From positions 92,693 to 156,692 of the forward strand of contig NZ_SNZW01000016.1 in assembly GCF_004364175.1 (NCBI RefSeq): a stretch of DNA of 64,000 nt. Reading direction: 5' to 3'. Both the position numbers and the translations under genes were made by a program. Below the pieces are notes generated by a model. That model made no database searches and was not told where the DNA came from. It saw only the letters and a program-made list of their open reading frames with translations. The DNA comes from Maribacter caenipelagi (lineage in GTDB: Bacteria; Bacteroidota; Bacteroidia; Flavobacteriales; Flavobacteriaceae). Positions 29,672 through 38,824 of this stretch are shown here, in pieces; positions within the stretch are counted from its first letter, which is position 1; every line of letters starts with the position of its first letter.

Positions 29672-30523
29672 ATGATTTTAATAGTAGATAGTGGTGCAAC
29701 CAAGTCAGATTGGATTGCCTTGGATGAAAATGGCGAACAACTTTTTTTAACACAAACTTTGGGTTTGAGTCCAGAGGTATTAACTAAAGATGTTATTGAA
29801 GATCGCTTAGCGAATAATTTTGAACTTTCTAAGAATAGAGAAAAGGTATCCCATCTTTATTTCTATGGTGCGGGTTGTGGTACTGAGCGTATGAAATTGT
29901 TTTTAAAAGCAATTTTTAAAGACTTTTTTCCCAATGCAAAAGCCGATGTAAAAGAAGATACTTATGCAGCCATATTTGCTACAACAAAAGTTGGTCATCA
30001 AGGTATCGTTTGTATTTTAGGTACAGGGTCTAACTGTAGTTATTATGATGGTAATCAGTTGTTTCAGAAAGTAACTTCTTTAGGTTACATACCTATGGAT
30101 GATGGTAGTGGAAATTTCTTTGGTCGTAAACTTATTCGTGATTACTATTTTCATAAAATGCCATCTGATCTAGCGCATAAATTTGCTTCTTCTCATGATT
30201 TGGATGCCGATGTAATAAAAGAGAACTTATACAAGCAACCTAACCCGAATACTTACTTAGCGACCTTTGCTCGTTTTTTAATCGAAAACAAAGAGCATCC
30301 ATACGCTAAAGGTGTTATAGATAAAGGCTTTCAGCAATTTATTAATAATTATGTAATGCAATTTGAATTGGCTACTAAAGTGCCCATCAATTTTGTAGGT
30401 AGTATTGCGCATTATCTAAGAGATGAATTAACTTCTGTGCTACTTAGAAATGATTTGATCGTTGGTGTAATTAGACAAAGACCTATTGAAGGTTTGGTCG
30501 ATTTTCACCGATCTAACATGTAA
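29672..30523 (+). CDS. BadF/BadG-family N-acetylglucosamine kinase-like protein
   Basis: This 283-residue ASKHA-fold kinase has the phosphate-1 loop LIVDSGATKSDWIALDE at the N-terminus, the phosphate-2 region IVCILGTGSNCSYYDG, then GYIPMDDGSGNFFGRKL and the adenosine-site segment INFVGSIAHYLRDEL. Bacteroidota members of this family are usually annotated as N-acetylglucosamine kinases acting in amino-sugar recycling. That is plausible but not proved by the sequence. It stands just after the gapA terminator and converges with ridA with only 4 nt between the stops. Confidence 0.85.
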   Translation: MILIVDSGATKSDWIALDENGEQLFLTQTLGLSPEVLTKDVIEDRLANNFELSKNREKVSHLYFYGAGCGTERMKLFLKAIFKDFFPNAKADVKEDTYAAIFATTKVGHQGIVCILGTGSNCSYYDGNQLFQKVTSLGYIPMDDGSGNFFGRKLIRDYYFHKMPSDLAHKFASSHDLDADVIKENLYKQPNPNTYLATFARFLIENKEHPYAKGVIDKGFQQFINNYVMQFELATKVPINFVGSIAHYLRDELTSVLLRNDLIVGVIRQRPIEGLVDFHRSNM

Positions 30524-30527
30524 GATT

Positions 30528-30908
30528 TTATTTTACGGCAATCATAGAGATTTCAACATTTACAAATTTAGGTAAATTTGCAACTTCTACTGTTTCTCTT
30601 GCTGGTGCAGTTTCTGCATTAAAATAAGAAGCGTATACTTCGTTTACTTCAGTGAACTGTTTCATGTCACTAAGAAAAATAGACGACTTAACAACATTTT
30701 CAAAGGTCATTTCAGCTTCGGTTAAAATGGCCTTTAAATTTTCCATAGACTGTTTTGTCTCTAATTTGATATCTCCAGAAACCAATTCTCCGCTTTTAGG
30801 GTTCAAAGGAATTTGACCAGAAATATATAAAGTTCCATTGCTTAATGTTGCTTGATTGTATGGTCCTATAGGTGCAGGAGCATTCTCAGTATTGATAATT
30901 TTTTTCAT
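30528..30908 (-). CDS. ridA: RidA family reactive-intermediate deaminase
   Basis: This 126-residue member of the RidA/YER057c/UK114 family hydrolyses reactive enamine/imine intermediates released by PLP enzymes. Diagnostic segments are APIGPYNQA, YISGQIPLNPKSGELV, QSMENLKAIL, the substrate-carboxylate Arg in PARETVEVANLP, and a C-terminal VNVEISMIAVK. It forms trimers in known homologs. It is 19 nt downstream of lptD and likely co-transcribed with it. Confidence 0.94.
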   Translation of the reverse strand: MKKIINTENAPAPIGPYNQATLSNGTLYISGQIPLNPKSGELVSGDIKLETKQSMENLKAILTEAEMTFENVVKSSIFLSDMKQFTEVNEVYASYFNAETAPARETVEVANLPKFVNVEISMIAVK

Positions 30909-30927
30909 TTTGGCTAAAATTTAGTTG

Positions 30928-33687
30928 TTAGTTCTGGCTTCTGTTTTCCCACTTAAGATCTTTAAGTATCGAAGAATCTATACCAATAAAGAAATACCAT
31001 CTTTTATAGGTTCCGAAGGGAGTCCAATTAAAGCGCATGGTAAAACTTTTTAAATCTCTTTGAAAACGCAATTGGGTTAAGGTGAAACCTTGATTTTTGA
31101 AATCGTAACCAGATGATCCGCCAACAGACCAACGTGGGGCAAGTTCTATATCTCCAGAGAACATTAGCGAGTGGCTGCTAAACTCACTTTGCCGAGCCGA
31201 ATTACTGTAGTTGGCAGAATAGGCAAGTCTAAAGTTCCACGGTATTTTTGTGCCGAAAATGGGGTTTTCTACATCAGAATTTTTATCGTCTTTTCTAACC
31301 GGGTTAGAATTGAAATCATCGGCCCTACCAAAAAGGTCGTCATCTCTACCACCACTTTGAGCTACATAATCGAAGGGGTCTAAATCTTCTTCTTCATCTT
31401 TCCCTTTATCGTCTTTCTTTCCGAACATTTCACTGCTTATGGAATATGATACATTGGCATTGGCTCTTGTAAGTCTAAAAAGACTTCCGCCATTATCAAT
31501 ATTCCAAGTGTCTATTCTAGTTCCATTATTATCAATTGCGTAAGGATCTAGACCTGCAGAGAAGTTAATCGACATTTTATTGTCTAATATATTAGTACCA
31601 CCATTTATACTTAATGGATTAAGACGAAGTGAATCTGATTCAAAATTATATCCTGTAGAGATATTAAAATTACTTAATAATGATATTTTTTTAGGTTCAA
31701 TTTTGGTGGAATCTTTGTCTCTAACCTTTGCCTCTAATGTATTTGCTAAAGAAAAGCTTAAGCTATTAGATTTTCCTAAAGATGGTGCACCGTTTAATGT
31801 TCCTTGAAAGCGGCTATATTGTACTTCCACTTCATCGCCATTTAGGTATTCATCGTAAAACTGTTCAAATGATGGCGCATAACCATAGCTTAAAGATGGT
31901 CTTAGGGTATGTCTAATTGCTTGTATTTTTTTGTCTTCTCCGAAGTCAAAAGTTCCGTAAAGAGTGGTCCCAATACTTGCGCTGAAATTATAGGTGTTAT
32001 AACGGTCAAATCCGCTTATCGTATCTCTAACAACTGCGTCTGTATCTGCATCAAAACGTTGATTGTAGGTTTCTAAGGCCCAAACATCTTCATAGTTACC
32101 ACCGACACTAACACTAAAAAATTTTGCTACTTTAAAGTTTGTGGCTATAGGTATACTGTGACTTACGCCTGCACGCGCATTGTCGAACATTTTTGTAGTC
32201 AAAAAATCATCATCGTTAGTGGTCAATCTATTTTGCGCGTTTACATTATACTGAAAATTGATGTTGTCGATAATTCCCTTTTTTATACCATCTCTTTTAA
32301 CGAAAGGATATATACGCTCTACACTTGCTTGAAATGTAGGCAAGGTCATAGTGATGTTGTCTGTGTTAGATTCTGTGGCAGTCGCTGATGTTAATTGAGA
32401 ATGCGTAGCCGTTAAACTCATATTCACCGACGGATAGTTAGGGAATGTTTTGGAATATGATATCGATGATGATAAGGTGTTGTTCTGAGTATTCGGTAAA
32501 TTTCGTTGTTGTAAAGAATTTCGGTAATATTCACTACTACCTAAGTTTACAGACGCTGAAAAGCGTGAATTCGGACTCGACTTAGTATCCTGCGAATGCG
32601 AAAATTGAATATTGTAGTTTCGAGACAAACTATAATCGCTGAACCCTTTTTGGCTTGTTACTTGGTTTTCGTATCGTAAGTTAAGATTACCTCGGTATTT
32701 ATATCGTTTCGTATAAATTGATGCGGTTCTAAATGCGTAACTACCATTTGTGTAAAAATCTCCAGAAAGGGTAACATCTGCATAATCTCCTAAAGGAACA
32801 TAGTATCCCATGTCTTGAAGAAAGTATCCTGTATTTGGGTCATTACCAAAAGAGGGCATTAAAATACCTGCAGATCGACCCTGCGAAAGAGGGAAATAGG
32901 CAAAAGGCATAGCGATTGGGGTTGGTACATCTGCAATATATAAATTACTAAAACCGGCAATTACCTTCTTTTTAGGTACAAATTTTGCTTTTCTTACCCT
33001 TATGTAATAATCTGGGTTTATAGTGTCTGTAGATGTAGTCAGCTTTCCTTCGCTTAAAAAATAGACTGAGTCATTCTCTTTTTTTGTGATTTCAGCATAA
33101 ACTTTCATAGCATCGCTGCCTAAAGCACCTGCTGCCGCTTGTTGTTCTGTTCTCGAATTCCAGATAAGTGCTTTTTGAGTATCAAAATTAAAGCGGATAG
33201 AATCTGGTATTACAATATTTGTTCCTTGTTTAAAATAGGGCAGTTGGGTGTAATTGCCTAAAGAATCTACCATTCTACCGGCATAAACTTCATTCTTTAT
33301 ATAATCCATTATAATTACACCTGCCTTTAGTTCGGTATCTTGATAATAGATTTCGGCCTCGTTGTAGAGGTAAATTTTATTTTCTTTTTGGCTTAGTTTT
33401 ACATAATCTTTTGCCTTATATTTTATTTTGTCAAGCAGTAATGGTGGCTTTTGGTTAAGAGAATCGGCAACTAAAGAATCATTGGCGATAGAGTCTCTAA
33501 TGGCCGTTGGTGGAAACAATGGCGCGATTATTGAATCTCTTTCTGCTTTGATATTAAGAGTCGTAATTTTACCTTCTTGACCAAGAGCATAAAAAGCATT
33601 GGCAAAAACCAAGAATAGGAAAAGTAAGTAATGTTTGTTTGATTGCAAGGCTATATATCCTATTTTTGTAAAGGTTTGGCGGTCCAA
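30928..33687 (-). CDS. lptD: LptD-like LPS assembly outer-membrane protein
   Basis: This protein of about 919 residues has a signal sequence (HYLLFLFLVFANAFYALGQ). An OstA-like beta-jellyroll follows, about residues 90-270 (KENKIYLYNEAEIYYQDTELKAGVIIMDY, segments on MPFAYFPLSQGRSAGILMPSFG), and then a long beta-barrel ending in WYFFIGIDSSILKDLKW. This matches the Bacteroidota LptD group, which inserts LPS into the outer leaflet. The start is uncertain: TTG at 33687 or TTG at 33648; no ATG is suitably placed. A -7 element lies at 33708-33715. It diverges from the amidase-mlaD operon, so envelope genes flank both sides of this control region. Confidence 0.88.
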   Translation of the reverse strand: MDRQTFTKIGYIALQSNKHYLLFLFLVFANAFYALGQEGKITTLNIKAERDSIIAPLFPPTAIRDSIANDSLVADSLNQKPPLLLDKIKYKAKDYVKLSQKENKIYLYNEAEIYYQDTELKAGVIIMDYIKNEVYAGRMVDSLGNYTQLPYFKQGTNIVIPDSIRFNFDTQKALIWNSRTEQQAAAGALGSDAMKVYAEITKKENDSVYFLSEGKLTTSTDTINPDYYIRVRKAKFVPKKKVIAGFSNLYIADVPTPIAMPFAYFPLSQGRSAGILMPSFGNDPNTGYFLQDMGYYVPLGDYADVTLSGDFYTNGSYAFRTASIYTKRYKYRGNLNLRYENQVTSQKGFSDYSLSRNYNIQFSHSQDTKSSPNSRFSASVNLGSSEYYRNSLQQRNLPNTQNNTLSSSISYSKTFPNYPSVNMSLTATHSQLTSATATESNTDNITMTLPTFQASVERIYPFVKRDGIKKGIIDNINFQYNVNAQNRLTTNDDDFLTTKMFDNARAGVSHSIPIATNFKVAKFFSVSVGGNYEDVWALETYNQRFDADTDAVVRDTISGFDRYNTYNFSASIGTTLYGTFDFGEDKKIQAIRHTLRPSLSYGYAPSFEQFYDEYLNGDEVEVQYSRFQGTLNGAPSLGKSNSLSFSLANTLEAKVRDKDSTKIEPKKISLLSNFNISTGYNFESDSLRLNPLSINGGTNILDNKMSINFSAGLDPYAIDNNGTRIDTWNIDNGGSLFRLTRANANVSYSISSEMFGKKDDKGKDEEEDLDPFDYVAQSGGRDDDLFGRADDFNSNPVRKDDKNSDVENPIFGTKIPWNFRLAYSANYSNSARQSEFSSHSLMFSGDIELAPRWSVGGSSGYDFKNQGFTLTQLRFQRDLKSFTMRFNWTPFGTYKRWYFFIGIDSSILKDLKWENRSQN

Positions 33688-33707
33688 TGAGCCGTTATTT
33701 AAGATGT

Positions 33708-33715
33708 CAAACTTA
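33708..33715 (-). promoter_or_regulatory. -7 element TAAGTTTG of lptD-ridA
   Basis: An exact TAnnTTTG match on the minus strand ends 20 nt before the TTG start at 33687. A short inverted repeat, CCCTATGTAGGG (33731-33742), lies just upstream and could bind a regulator. No clear -33 TTTG is seen. Confidence 0.5.
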
Positions 33716-33791
33716 CATATATTTTTTAATCCCTATGTAGGGTCTTACAATAAATTTAACCATTATCAGGGCGATATAATCCCTAACACAT

Positions 33792-35075
33792 ATGAAAATA
33801 AAATTCTTTAGCATTTCTTTAGTTTTAACAACAGCGTTATTACTTCTGTCTTTTACGGTACCTGATGAGGAAAAAAAATCAGATGATCCATTTATAGTTG
33901 TACTTGATGCAGGGCACGGCGGTCATGATCCTGGTAACTTAGGTAATGGTTACTTAGAGAAAAAAATAGCCTTAAACATTGTTTTGAAAGTTGGAGAAAT
34001 ACTTTCTAAGAATAAGGATATAAAAGTTATTTACACGCGTAAAGACGATACGTTTATTGATTTGTACGTTAGGGGAGAGGTAGCAAATAAAGCGAATGCA
34101 GATTTGTTTGTTTCAGTGCATTGCGATTCTCATACCTCAGACGCCCATGGTGCAGGTACCTTTGTATTAGGTCTTCACGCTAATAAGCAAAACTTTGAAA
34201 TAGCAAAGAAAGAAAACTCGGTAATTTATCTTGAGGATAATTATGAGAATCGATACGCAGATTATGATATTAATTCTCCAGAATCTGTTATTGGACTCAC
34301 TATAATGCAAGAAGAATTTTTAGATCAAAGTGTGGCTTTGGCAACAATGATTCAAGAAAATTTTTCTAGTAAGCTAAAAAGAACGGACAGAAAAGTGAAG
34401 CAAGCAGGTTTTATTGTATTGCACCAAACGTTTATGCCAAGTGTTCTAGTTGAAACCGGATTCTTAACTAATAAAGATGAAGGTGCTTATTTAAACTCAA
34501 CTAAAGGACAAAATGATATGGGCGATGCTATTGCTAAGGCAATATTGCATTATAAAGAAGGTGTTCAACCAACGGTGCAATCTGTAGCCACAACAGTTAC
34601 TAAACCCAAGGCACCACCGGTGCAAGAGGCAATAATAGAAAAGGTTGAAGAAAAAAAGGAAATTGAAGCCGAACCTGTCAATGAGGTAGTTGCTGAAGTG
34701 GAACAACCTAAAGAAGTTATTTCGACACCTAAAGTTGACGAGGTTAAAGAAGTACCTGTGGTTAAGGTCAAAGAGGCGATTAATGAAAAAGAAGTGGTAA
34801 ATTCTATTGTCTTTAAAATTCAATTGATGGCAAGTAGTAAGAATGTAGCCCTAAGTTCTAGTAACTTTAAAGGACTTTCAAATCTTTCTCAAGAACCATA
34901 TAAAAATTTATATCGTTATATGTATGGTGAAACAAGGTCGTTTAGAGAAGCTAAAATGATGCAGTCTCAAGCTCAAGACAAAGGGTATGCAACTGCTTAT
35001 ATAGTGGCTTATAAATTAGGTGAGAGAATTCCGATTCAAGAGGCGATTGACGAGGTTTCTAATTTTAGACCTTAA
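33792..35075 (+). CDS. N-acetylmuramoyl-L-alanine amidase (Amidase_3) with C-terminal SPOR-like region
   Basis: This 427-residue periplasmic zinc amidase cleaves the bond between MurNAc and L-Ala in peptidoglycan. A signal peptide (about 1-24) is followed by the catalytic domain (about 35-260). It carries the first zinc ligand in VLDAGHGGHDPGN, the Glu in GYLEKKIAL, the His in FVSVHCDSH and the catalytic Glu in VLVETGFLTN. A Lys/Glu/Val/Pro-rich linker (about 265-335) leads to a C-terminal FKIQLMASSK module that looks like a SPOR domain binding denuded glycan strands. It heads an operon with mlaD and two Fe-S proteins and diverges from lptD. Confidence 0.93.
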   Translation: MKIKFFSISLVLTTALLLLSFTVPDEEKKSDDPFIVVLDAGHGGHDPGNLGNGYLEKKIALNIVLKVGEILSKNKDIKVIYTRKDDTFIDLYVRGEVANKANADLFVSVHCDSHTSDAHGAGTFVLGLHANKQNFEIAKKENSVIYLEDNYENRYADYDINSPESVIGLTIMQEEFLDQSVALATMIQENFSSKLKRTDRKVKQAGFIVLHQTFMPSVLVETGFLTNKDEGAYLNSTKGQNDMGDAIAKAILHYKEGVQPTVQSVATTVTKPKAPPVQEAIIEKVEEKKEIEAEPVNEVVAEVEQPKEVISTPKVDEVKEVPVVKVKEAINEKEVVNSIVFKIQLMASSKNVALSSSNFKGLSNLSQEPYKNLYRYMYGETRSFREAKMMQSQAQDKGYATAYIVAYKLGERIPIQEAIDEVSNFRP

Positions 35076-35122
35076 AGTGTAAATATTATTCATAATTTTG
35101 AGAGTACTAAAAATATAATTGC

Positions 35123-36088
35123 TTGAAACTATCTAGAGAATTAAAAACAGGAATTATCGTTATTGGTGGCATATTGCTGTTCATCATGGGATTCAGCTAT
35201 TTAAAGTCGACCCCAATTTTTGATAATAGTAAAACATTTTACGCTGTGTACCCTAATGTTGGCGGACTGCAATCTGGTACGAACGTTTCTATTAACGGGT
35301 TCAGTGTTGGTAAGGTTAACGATATCAAATTTTTAGATAATCAAGGAAATTTATTAGTAACATTTACAGTTGGTAATAAATTTGAATTTTCAAAAAATAG
35401 TACCGTTGAATTATACGATACAGGTATAATAGGAGGTAAGGGGCTGCAAATTAAACCAATCTTTGATGAAGCCTTGGCAAAATCTGGCGATACGTTACGT
35501 ACAGAAACCAGACCCGGTATTACAGATTTGGCACAGCAGAAACTAAATCCACTAGTTCGTAAAGTAGAATCGGCTATTTCTGGCGCAGACTCTGTTTTGG
35601 TTAATGTAAATTCTGTTTTAGATGAAAAGACCAAGAAAGAATTGAAAGAGGTGATAGGAGGTTTAAACACTTTGATTACTACCTTAAATGGTAGTGCAAC
35701 ACGACTAAATTCAGTTTTAGATGGTAATAAAGAAAAACTAGACAGCTCATTAGAAAACTTTGAACAACTAACTGCTAATTTTGCAAAACTTTCAGATTCA
35801 TTAAATTCTGCAGGACTGGGTAGAACATTGGCAAGTTTAGAATCTACTATGGCCAGTTTAGATAAGGTGACAGAAAAAATAGAAAATGGCGATGGGTCAC
35901 TTGGTTTACTTATGAATGATAAAGAACTTTATGGTAACTTAACTAGTGCGTCGAGAGAGTTAGACTTATTATTACAAGATTTTCGCTTAAACCCTAAGAG
36001 GTATGTCAATGTCTCTGTTTTTGGTAAAAAACAGAAAGATTACGAAGTGCCAGAAGATGATCCAGCAGCTAATTCTATAGAGAAGTAA
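35123..36088 (+). CDS. MlaD/MCE family lipid-transport protein
   Basis: This 321-residue protein has a single N-terminal membrane helix (ELKTGIIVIGGILLFIMGFS). One MCE domain follows, about residues 38-115 (FYAVYPNVGGLQSGTNVSIN, GFSVGKVNDIKF, VELYDTGIIGGKGLQI), then a long helical C-terminal part. MCE proteins bind phospholipids between the inner and outer membrane as part of MlaEFD-type ABC systems. The permease and ATPase partners are not in this window. The start is TTG; the helix follows directly. It lies 47 nt after the amidase and 15 nt before the next gene. Confidence 0.93.
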   Translation: MKLSRELKTGIIVIGGILLFIMGFSYLKSTPIFDNSKTFYAVYPNVGGLQSGTNVSINGFSVGKVNDIKFLDNQGNLLVTFTVGNKFEFSKNSTVELYDTGIIGGKGLQIKPIFDEALAKSGDTLRTETRPGITDLAQQKLNPLVRKVESAISGADSVLVNVNSVLDEKTKKELKEVIGGLNTLITTLNGSATRLNSVLDGNKEKLDSSLENFEQLTANFAKLSDSLNSAGLGRTLASLESTMASLDKVTEKIENGDGSLGLLMNDKELYGNLTSASRELDLLLQDFRLNPKRYVNVSVFGKKQKDYEVPEDDPAANSIEK

Positions 36089-36103
36089 AGAACATTAATT
36101 TAT

Positions 36104-37429
36104 ATGCAATATCTCCCTAATATTATTTTTGTAGTCCTGCTCATAGTAGGTATTGGTTTCTTTGTAAAGAATGTATCAAGGTTAAAACGAAACATTTTTT
36201 TAGGTAAAGAAGCGTCATTAACAGATAATAAGCCACAACGTTGGAAAAACATGGCAAAGATTGCTCTTGGGCAATCTAAAATGGTGGTGCGCCCAATCGC
36301 CGGAGCACTACATATTATTGTTTATGTTGGTTTTGTTATCATAAACATTGAAGTTCTAGAAATTATTTTAGATGGTATTTTCGGTACACATAGAATGTTT
36401 GCTGTTTTAGGTCCTGTTTATGATTTCTTAATCGGATCTTTCGAAGTTTTAGCCTTATTGGTTATAATAGCTGTTGTTGTTTTCTGGATTAGGAGAAATA
36501 TCATAAAGCTTAAGCGGTTTTTTAAGCCAGAAATGGAAGGATGGCCTAAAAAAGACGGAAATCTTATTCTTTATATTGAGCTCGTACTAATGGTTTTGTT
36601 TTTGACCATGAACGGTGCAGATTACCAATTACAACAAATGGGTGCAGAACATTATGCTGCCGCTGGGTCTTTTCCAATCAGTAGTTTTATTGCTCCTATG
36701 TTTGAAGGCATGTCTATTTCAACATTGGTATTAATAGAACGCACAGCTTGGTGGGTGCATATTGCCGGAATTTTGTTTTTCCTTAATTACCTATACTACT
36801 CAAAGCACCTTCATATTCTTTTGGCTTTCCCGAATACATATTACGGTAAGTTGACACCTAAAGGTCAGTTTAGAAACTTACAGTCTGTTACAGACGAAGT
36901 TCGTATGATGATGGATCCAGATGCAGATCCTTACGCTGAACCTACAGAAGATGCCGTTGTTCCAGATAAGTTTGGGGCATCAGACGTGCAAGACTTAAGT
37001 TGGGTACAATTGCTGAACGCATATACATGTACAGAATGTGGTCGTTGTACTAGTGAATGCCCAGCAAACCAAACAGGAAAAAAATTGTCTCCTCGTAAGA
37101 TTATGATGGATACCCGTGATCGTTTAGAGGAAGTGGGTAAGAATATAGATGCTAATAATGGTGAGTTTAAAGATGATGGTAAACAATTACTGAACGATTA
37201 TATTACTCCCGAAGAATTATGGGCATGTACATCATGTAATGCTTGTGTAGAGGCTTGCCCAATAAGTATTGATCCTCTATCAATTATTATGGATATGAGA
37301 CAGTATTTGGTTATGGAAGAATCTGCAGCTCCTACAGATTTGAATAACATGATGGGTAATATTGAGAATAATGGAGCACCTTGGCCATTTAACCAAATGG
37401 ACCGTTTAAATTGGAGTAAAGAATCTTAA
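36104..37429 (+). CDS. Membrane-bound (Fe-S) protein, heterodisulfide-reductase-like
   Basis: This 441-residue protein has an N-terminal half with about five to six membrane helices and conserved His residues typical of a cytochrome b/NarI-like heme module (about 5-250). The C-terminal domain carries two 4Fe-4S clusters: CTECGRCTSECP near residue 309 and CTSCNACVEACP near residue 376. The layout resembles HdrE/HdrC or DsrMK-type electron carriers that connect quinones to cytoplasmic Fe-S partners. The next gene, 8 nt downstream, encodes the CCG-domain partner, so they surely form one redox complex. The physiological donor and acceptor are unknown. Confidence 0.9.
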   Translation: MQYLPNIIFVVLLIVGIGFFVKNVSRLKRNIFLGKEASLTDNKPQRWKNMAKIALGQSKMVVRPIAGALHIIVYVGFVIINIEVLEIILDGIFGTHRMFAVLGPVYDFLIGSFEVLALLVIIAVVVFWIRRNIIKLKRFFKPEMEGWPKKDGNLILYIELVLMVLFLTMNGADYQLQQMGAEHYAAAGSFPISSFIAPMFEGMSISTLVLIERTAWWVHIAGILFFLNYLYYSKHLHILLAFPNTYYGKLTPKGQFRNLQSVTDEVRMMMDPDADPYAEPTEDAVVPDKFGASDVQDLSWVQLLNAYTCTECGRCTSECPANQTGKKLSPRKIMMDTRDRLEEVGKNIDANNGEFKDDGKQLLNDYITPEELWACTSCNACVEACPISIDPLSIIMDMRQYLVMEESAAPTDLNNMMGNIENNGAPWPFNQMDRLNWSKES

Positions 37430-37437
37430 AGATAGAT

Positions 37438-38229
37438 ATGGCAAGTGAATTAAAAGTGCCTACAATGGCAGAATTTTTTGCGTCGGGAACCGTACCTGAA
37501 GTTTTGTTTTGGGTAGGTTGTGCTGGTAGTTTTGATGATAGAGCAAAGAAAATAACGAAAGCCTTCGTAAAGATTTTAAATAAGGCTAATGTATCTTTTG
37601 CGGTACTTGGTACAGAAGAAAGTTGTACTGGTGACCCAGCAAAACGTGCGGGTAATGAGTTTTTGTTTCAGATGCAGGCAGTGACTAATATAGAGGTGCT
37701 GAATGCTTATGAAATAAAAAAAATAGTAACGGCATGCCCGCATTGTTTTAATACTATCAAAAACGAATACCCTGGCTTAGGCGGTAACTATGAAGTTGTA
37801 CACCATACACAGTTTCTAAAAGATTTACTGAACGATGGAAAAATTTCTATGGAAGGCGGTAACTTTAAGGGGAAGCGTATTACATTTCATGACCCTTGCT
37901 ATTTAGGAAGGGCAAACGGAGTATATGAAGCACCAAGAGACTTAATTAGAAAATTAGATGCCGAGCTTATCGAAATGAAAAGCTGCAAGCAAAGAGGTCT
38001 TTGTTGTGGTGCTGGTGGTGCTCAAATGTTCAAAGAACCTGAAAAAGGAGATAAGGATGTAAATATTGAGCGTACAGAGCAAGCATTAGAAACAAAACCA
38101 GAAATTATAGCTGCAGGTTGTCCTTTCTGTAATACGATGATGACAGATGGTGTTAAGAATAAAGAAAAAGAAGGTGATGTTCAGGTAATGGATATTGCAG
38201 AGATGATTGCAACGGCCGAAGACTTATAA
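37438..38229 (+). CDS. CCG-domain (Fe-S) protein, HdrB/HdrD/GlpC-like
   Basis: This 263-residue soluble protein has two cysteine-rich CCG modules. The first has VGCAGSFDDRAKKI and TACPHCFNTI; the second has FHDPCYLGR, KQRGLCCGAGGAQMF and AAGCPFCNTMMTDG. Such modules bind non-cubane or 4Fe-4S clusters and carry out two-electron steps in heterodisulfide reductase and in glycolate and lactate oxidases. Here it is paired with the membrane Fe-S protein 8 nt upstream. The substrate is not evident; no FAD subunit is encoded nearby. Confidence 0.9.
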   Translation: MASELKVPTMAEFFASGTVPEVLFWVGCAGSFDDRAKKITKAFVKILNKANVSFAVLGTEESCTGDPAKRAGNEFLFQMQAVTNIEVLNAYEIKKIVTACPHCFNTIKNEYPGLGGNYEVVHHTQFLKDLLNDGKISMEGGNFKGKRITFHDPCYLGRANGVYEAPRDLIRKLDAELIEMKSCKQRGLCCGAGGAQMFKEPEKGDKDVNIERTEQALETKPEIIAAGCPFCNTMMTDGVKNKEKEGDVQVMDIAEMIATAEDL

Positions 38230-38247
38230 TAGTTAAAAAATTAAAAT

Positions 38248-38730
38248 TTGCTAGTAGAATTTAACACATTGCCAGAAACTGCAAGAGTTTGGATATATCA
38301 ATGCAGCCGTTCATTTTCTGAAAAGGAAATAGTGGAAATTGGTTCGGACTTAGATACTTTTTTAACTTCATGGACCGCGCACGGTAATGACTTAAATGCA
38401 GGTTATGAGATAAAGTATAGACGATTTATAGTAATAGCTCTTGATCAAACTACCCAAGGGGCTACTGGTTGCTCTATTGATGCTTCTGTTCATTTCATAC
38501 AGGCCTTAGAAAAGAAATATGATGTTCTTCTATTAGATAAGATGAATGTTTCTTATAAACAAGGTGAGTTTGTAGCTTATAAAAGTTTGATTGATTTTAA
38601 GGCGATGGCGAAACAAAAGGCTATTTCAAAAAATACGATTGTATTCAACAATCTGGTTACAAATAAAGGAGAGTATCTGGAGCATTGGGAAGTACCTGCT
38701 TCTGAGAGTTGGCATGCTCGTTTCCTTTAA
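38248..38730 (+). CDS. Conserved Bacteroidota protein of unknown function, 160 aa
   Basis: This soluble protein with no signal peptide begins with TTG 18 nt after the CCG-domain gene. Visible segments are RVWIYQCSRSFSEKEI, FLTSWTAHGNDLNAGYEI, RRFIVIALDQTTQGATGCSIDASVHFIQ, FNNLVTNKGEYLEHWEVP and WHARF. I recall that relatives are often labelled as an ABC transporter ATPase, but there is no Walker A or signature motif, so that label is not supported. The compact motif set, with conserved Trp, Asp and one Cys in GATGCSID, suggests a real fold of its own. Its position at the end of the Fe-S operon is the only functional clue. Confidence 0.8.
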   Translation: MLVEFNTLPETARVWIYQCSRSFSEKEIVEIGSDLDTFLTSWTAHGNDLNAGYEIKYRRFIVIALDQTTQGATGCSIDASVHFIQALEKKYDVLLLDKMNVSYKQGEFVAYKSLIDFKAMAKQKAISKNTIVFNNLVTNKGEYLEHWEVPASESWHARFL

Positions 38731-38824
38731 CATAATTTCTTCTTAAGTATTAGATTTTATTGGGTTTTATCGATGAAATGCAATAATTTCAATCCATAAT
38801 AGTTATCTCAGTACATATATTTTT

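Noticed and set aside
34497..34823. Minus-strand frame rich in Phe, Asn and Tyr within the amidase gene
   Set aside because: It is the antisense of the Glu/Lys/Val-rich linker; no start context or family match.
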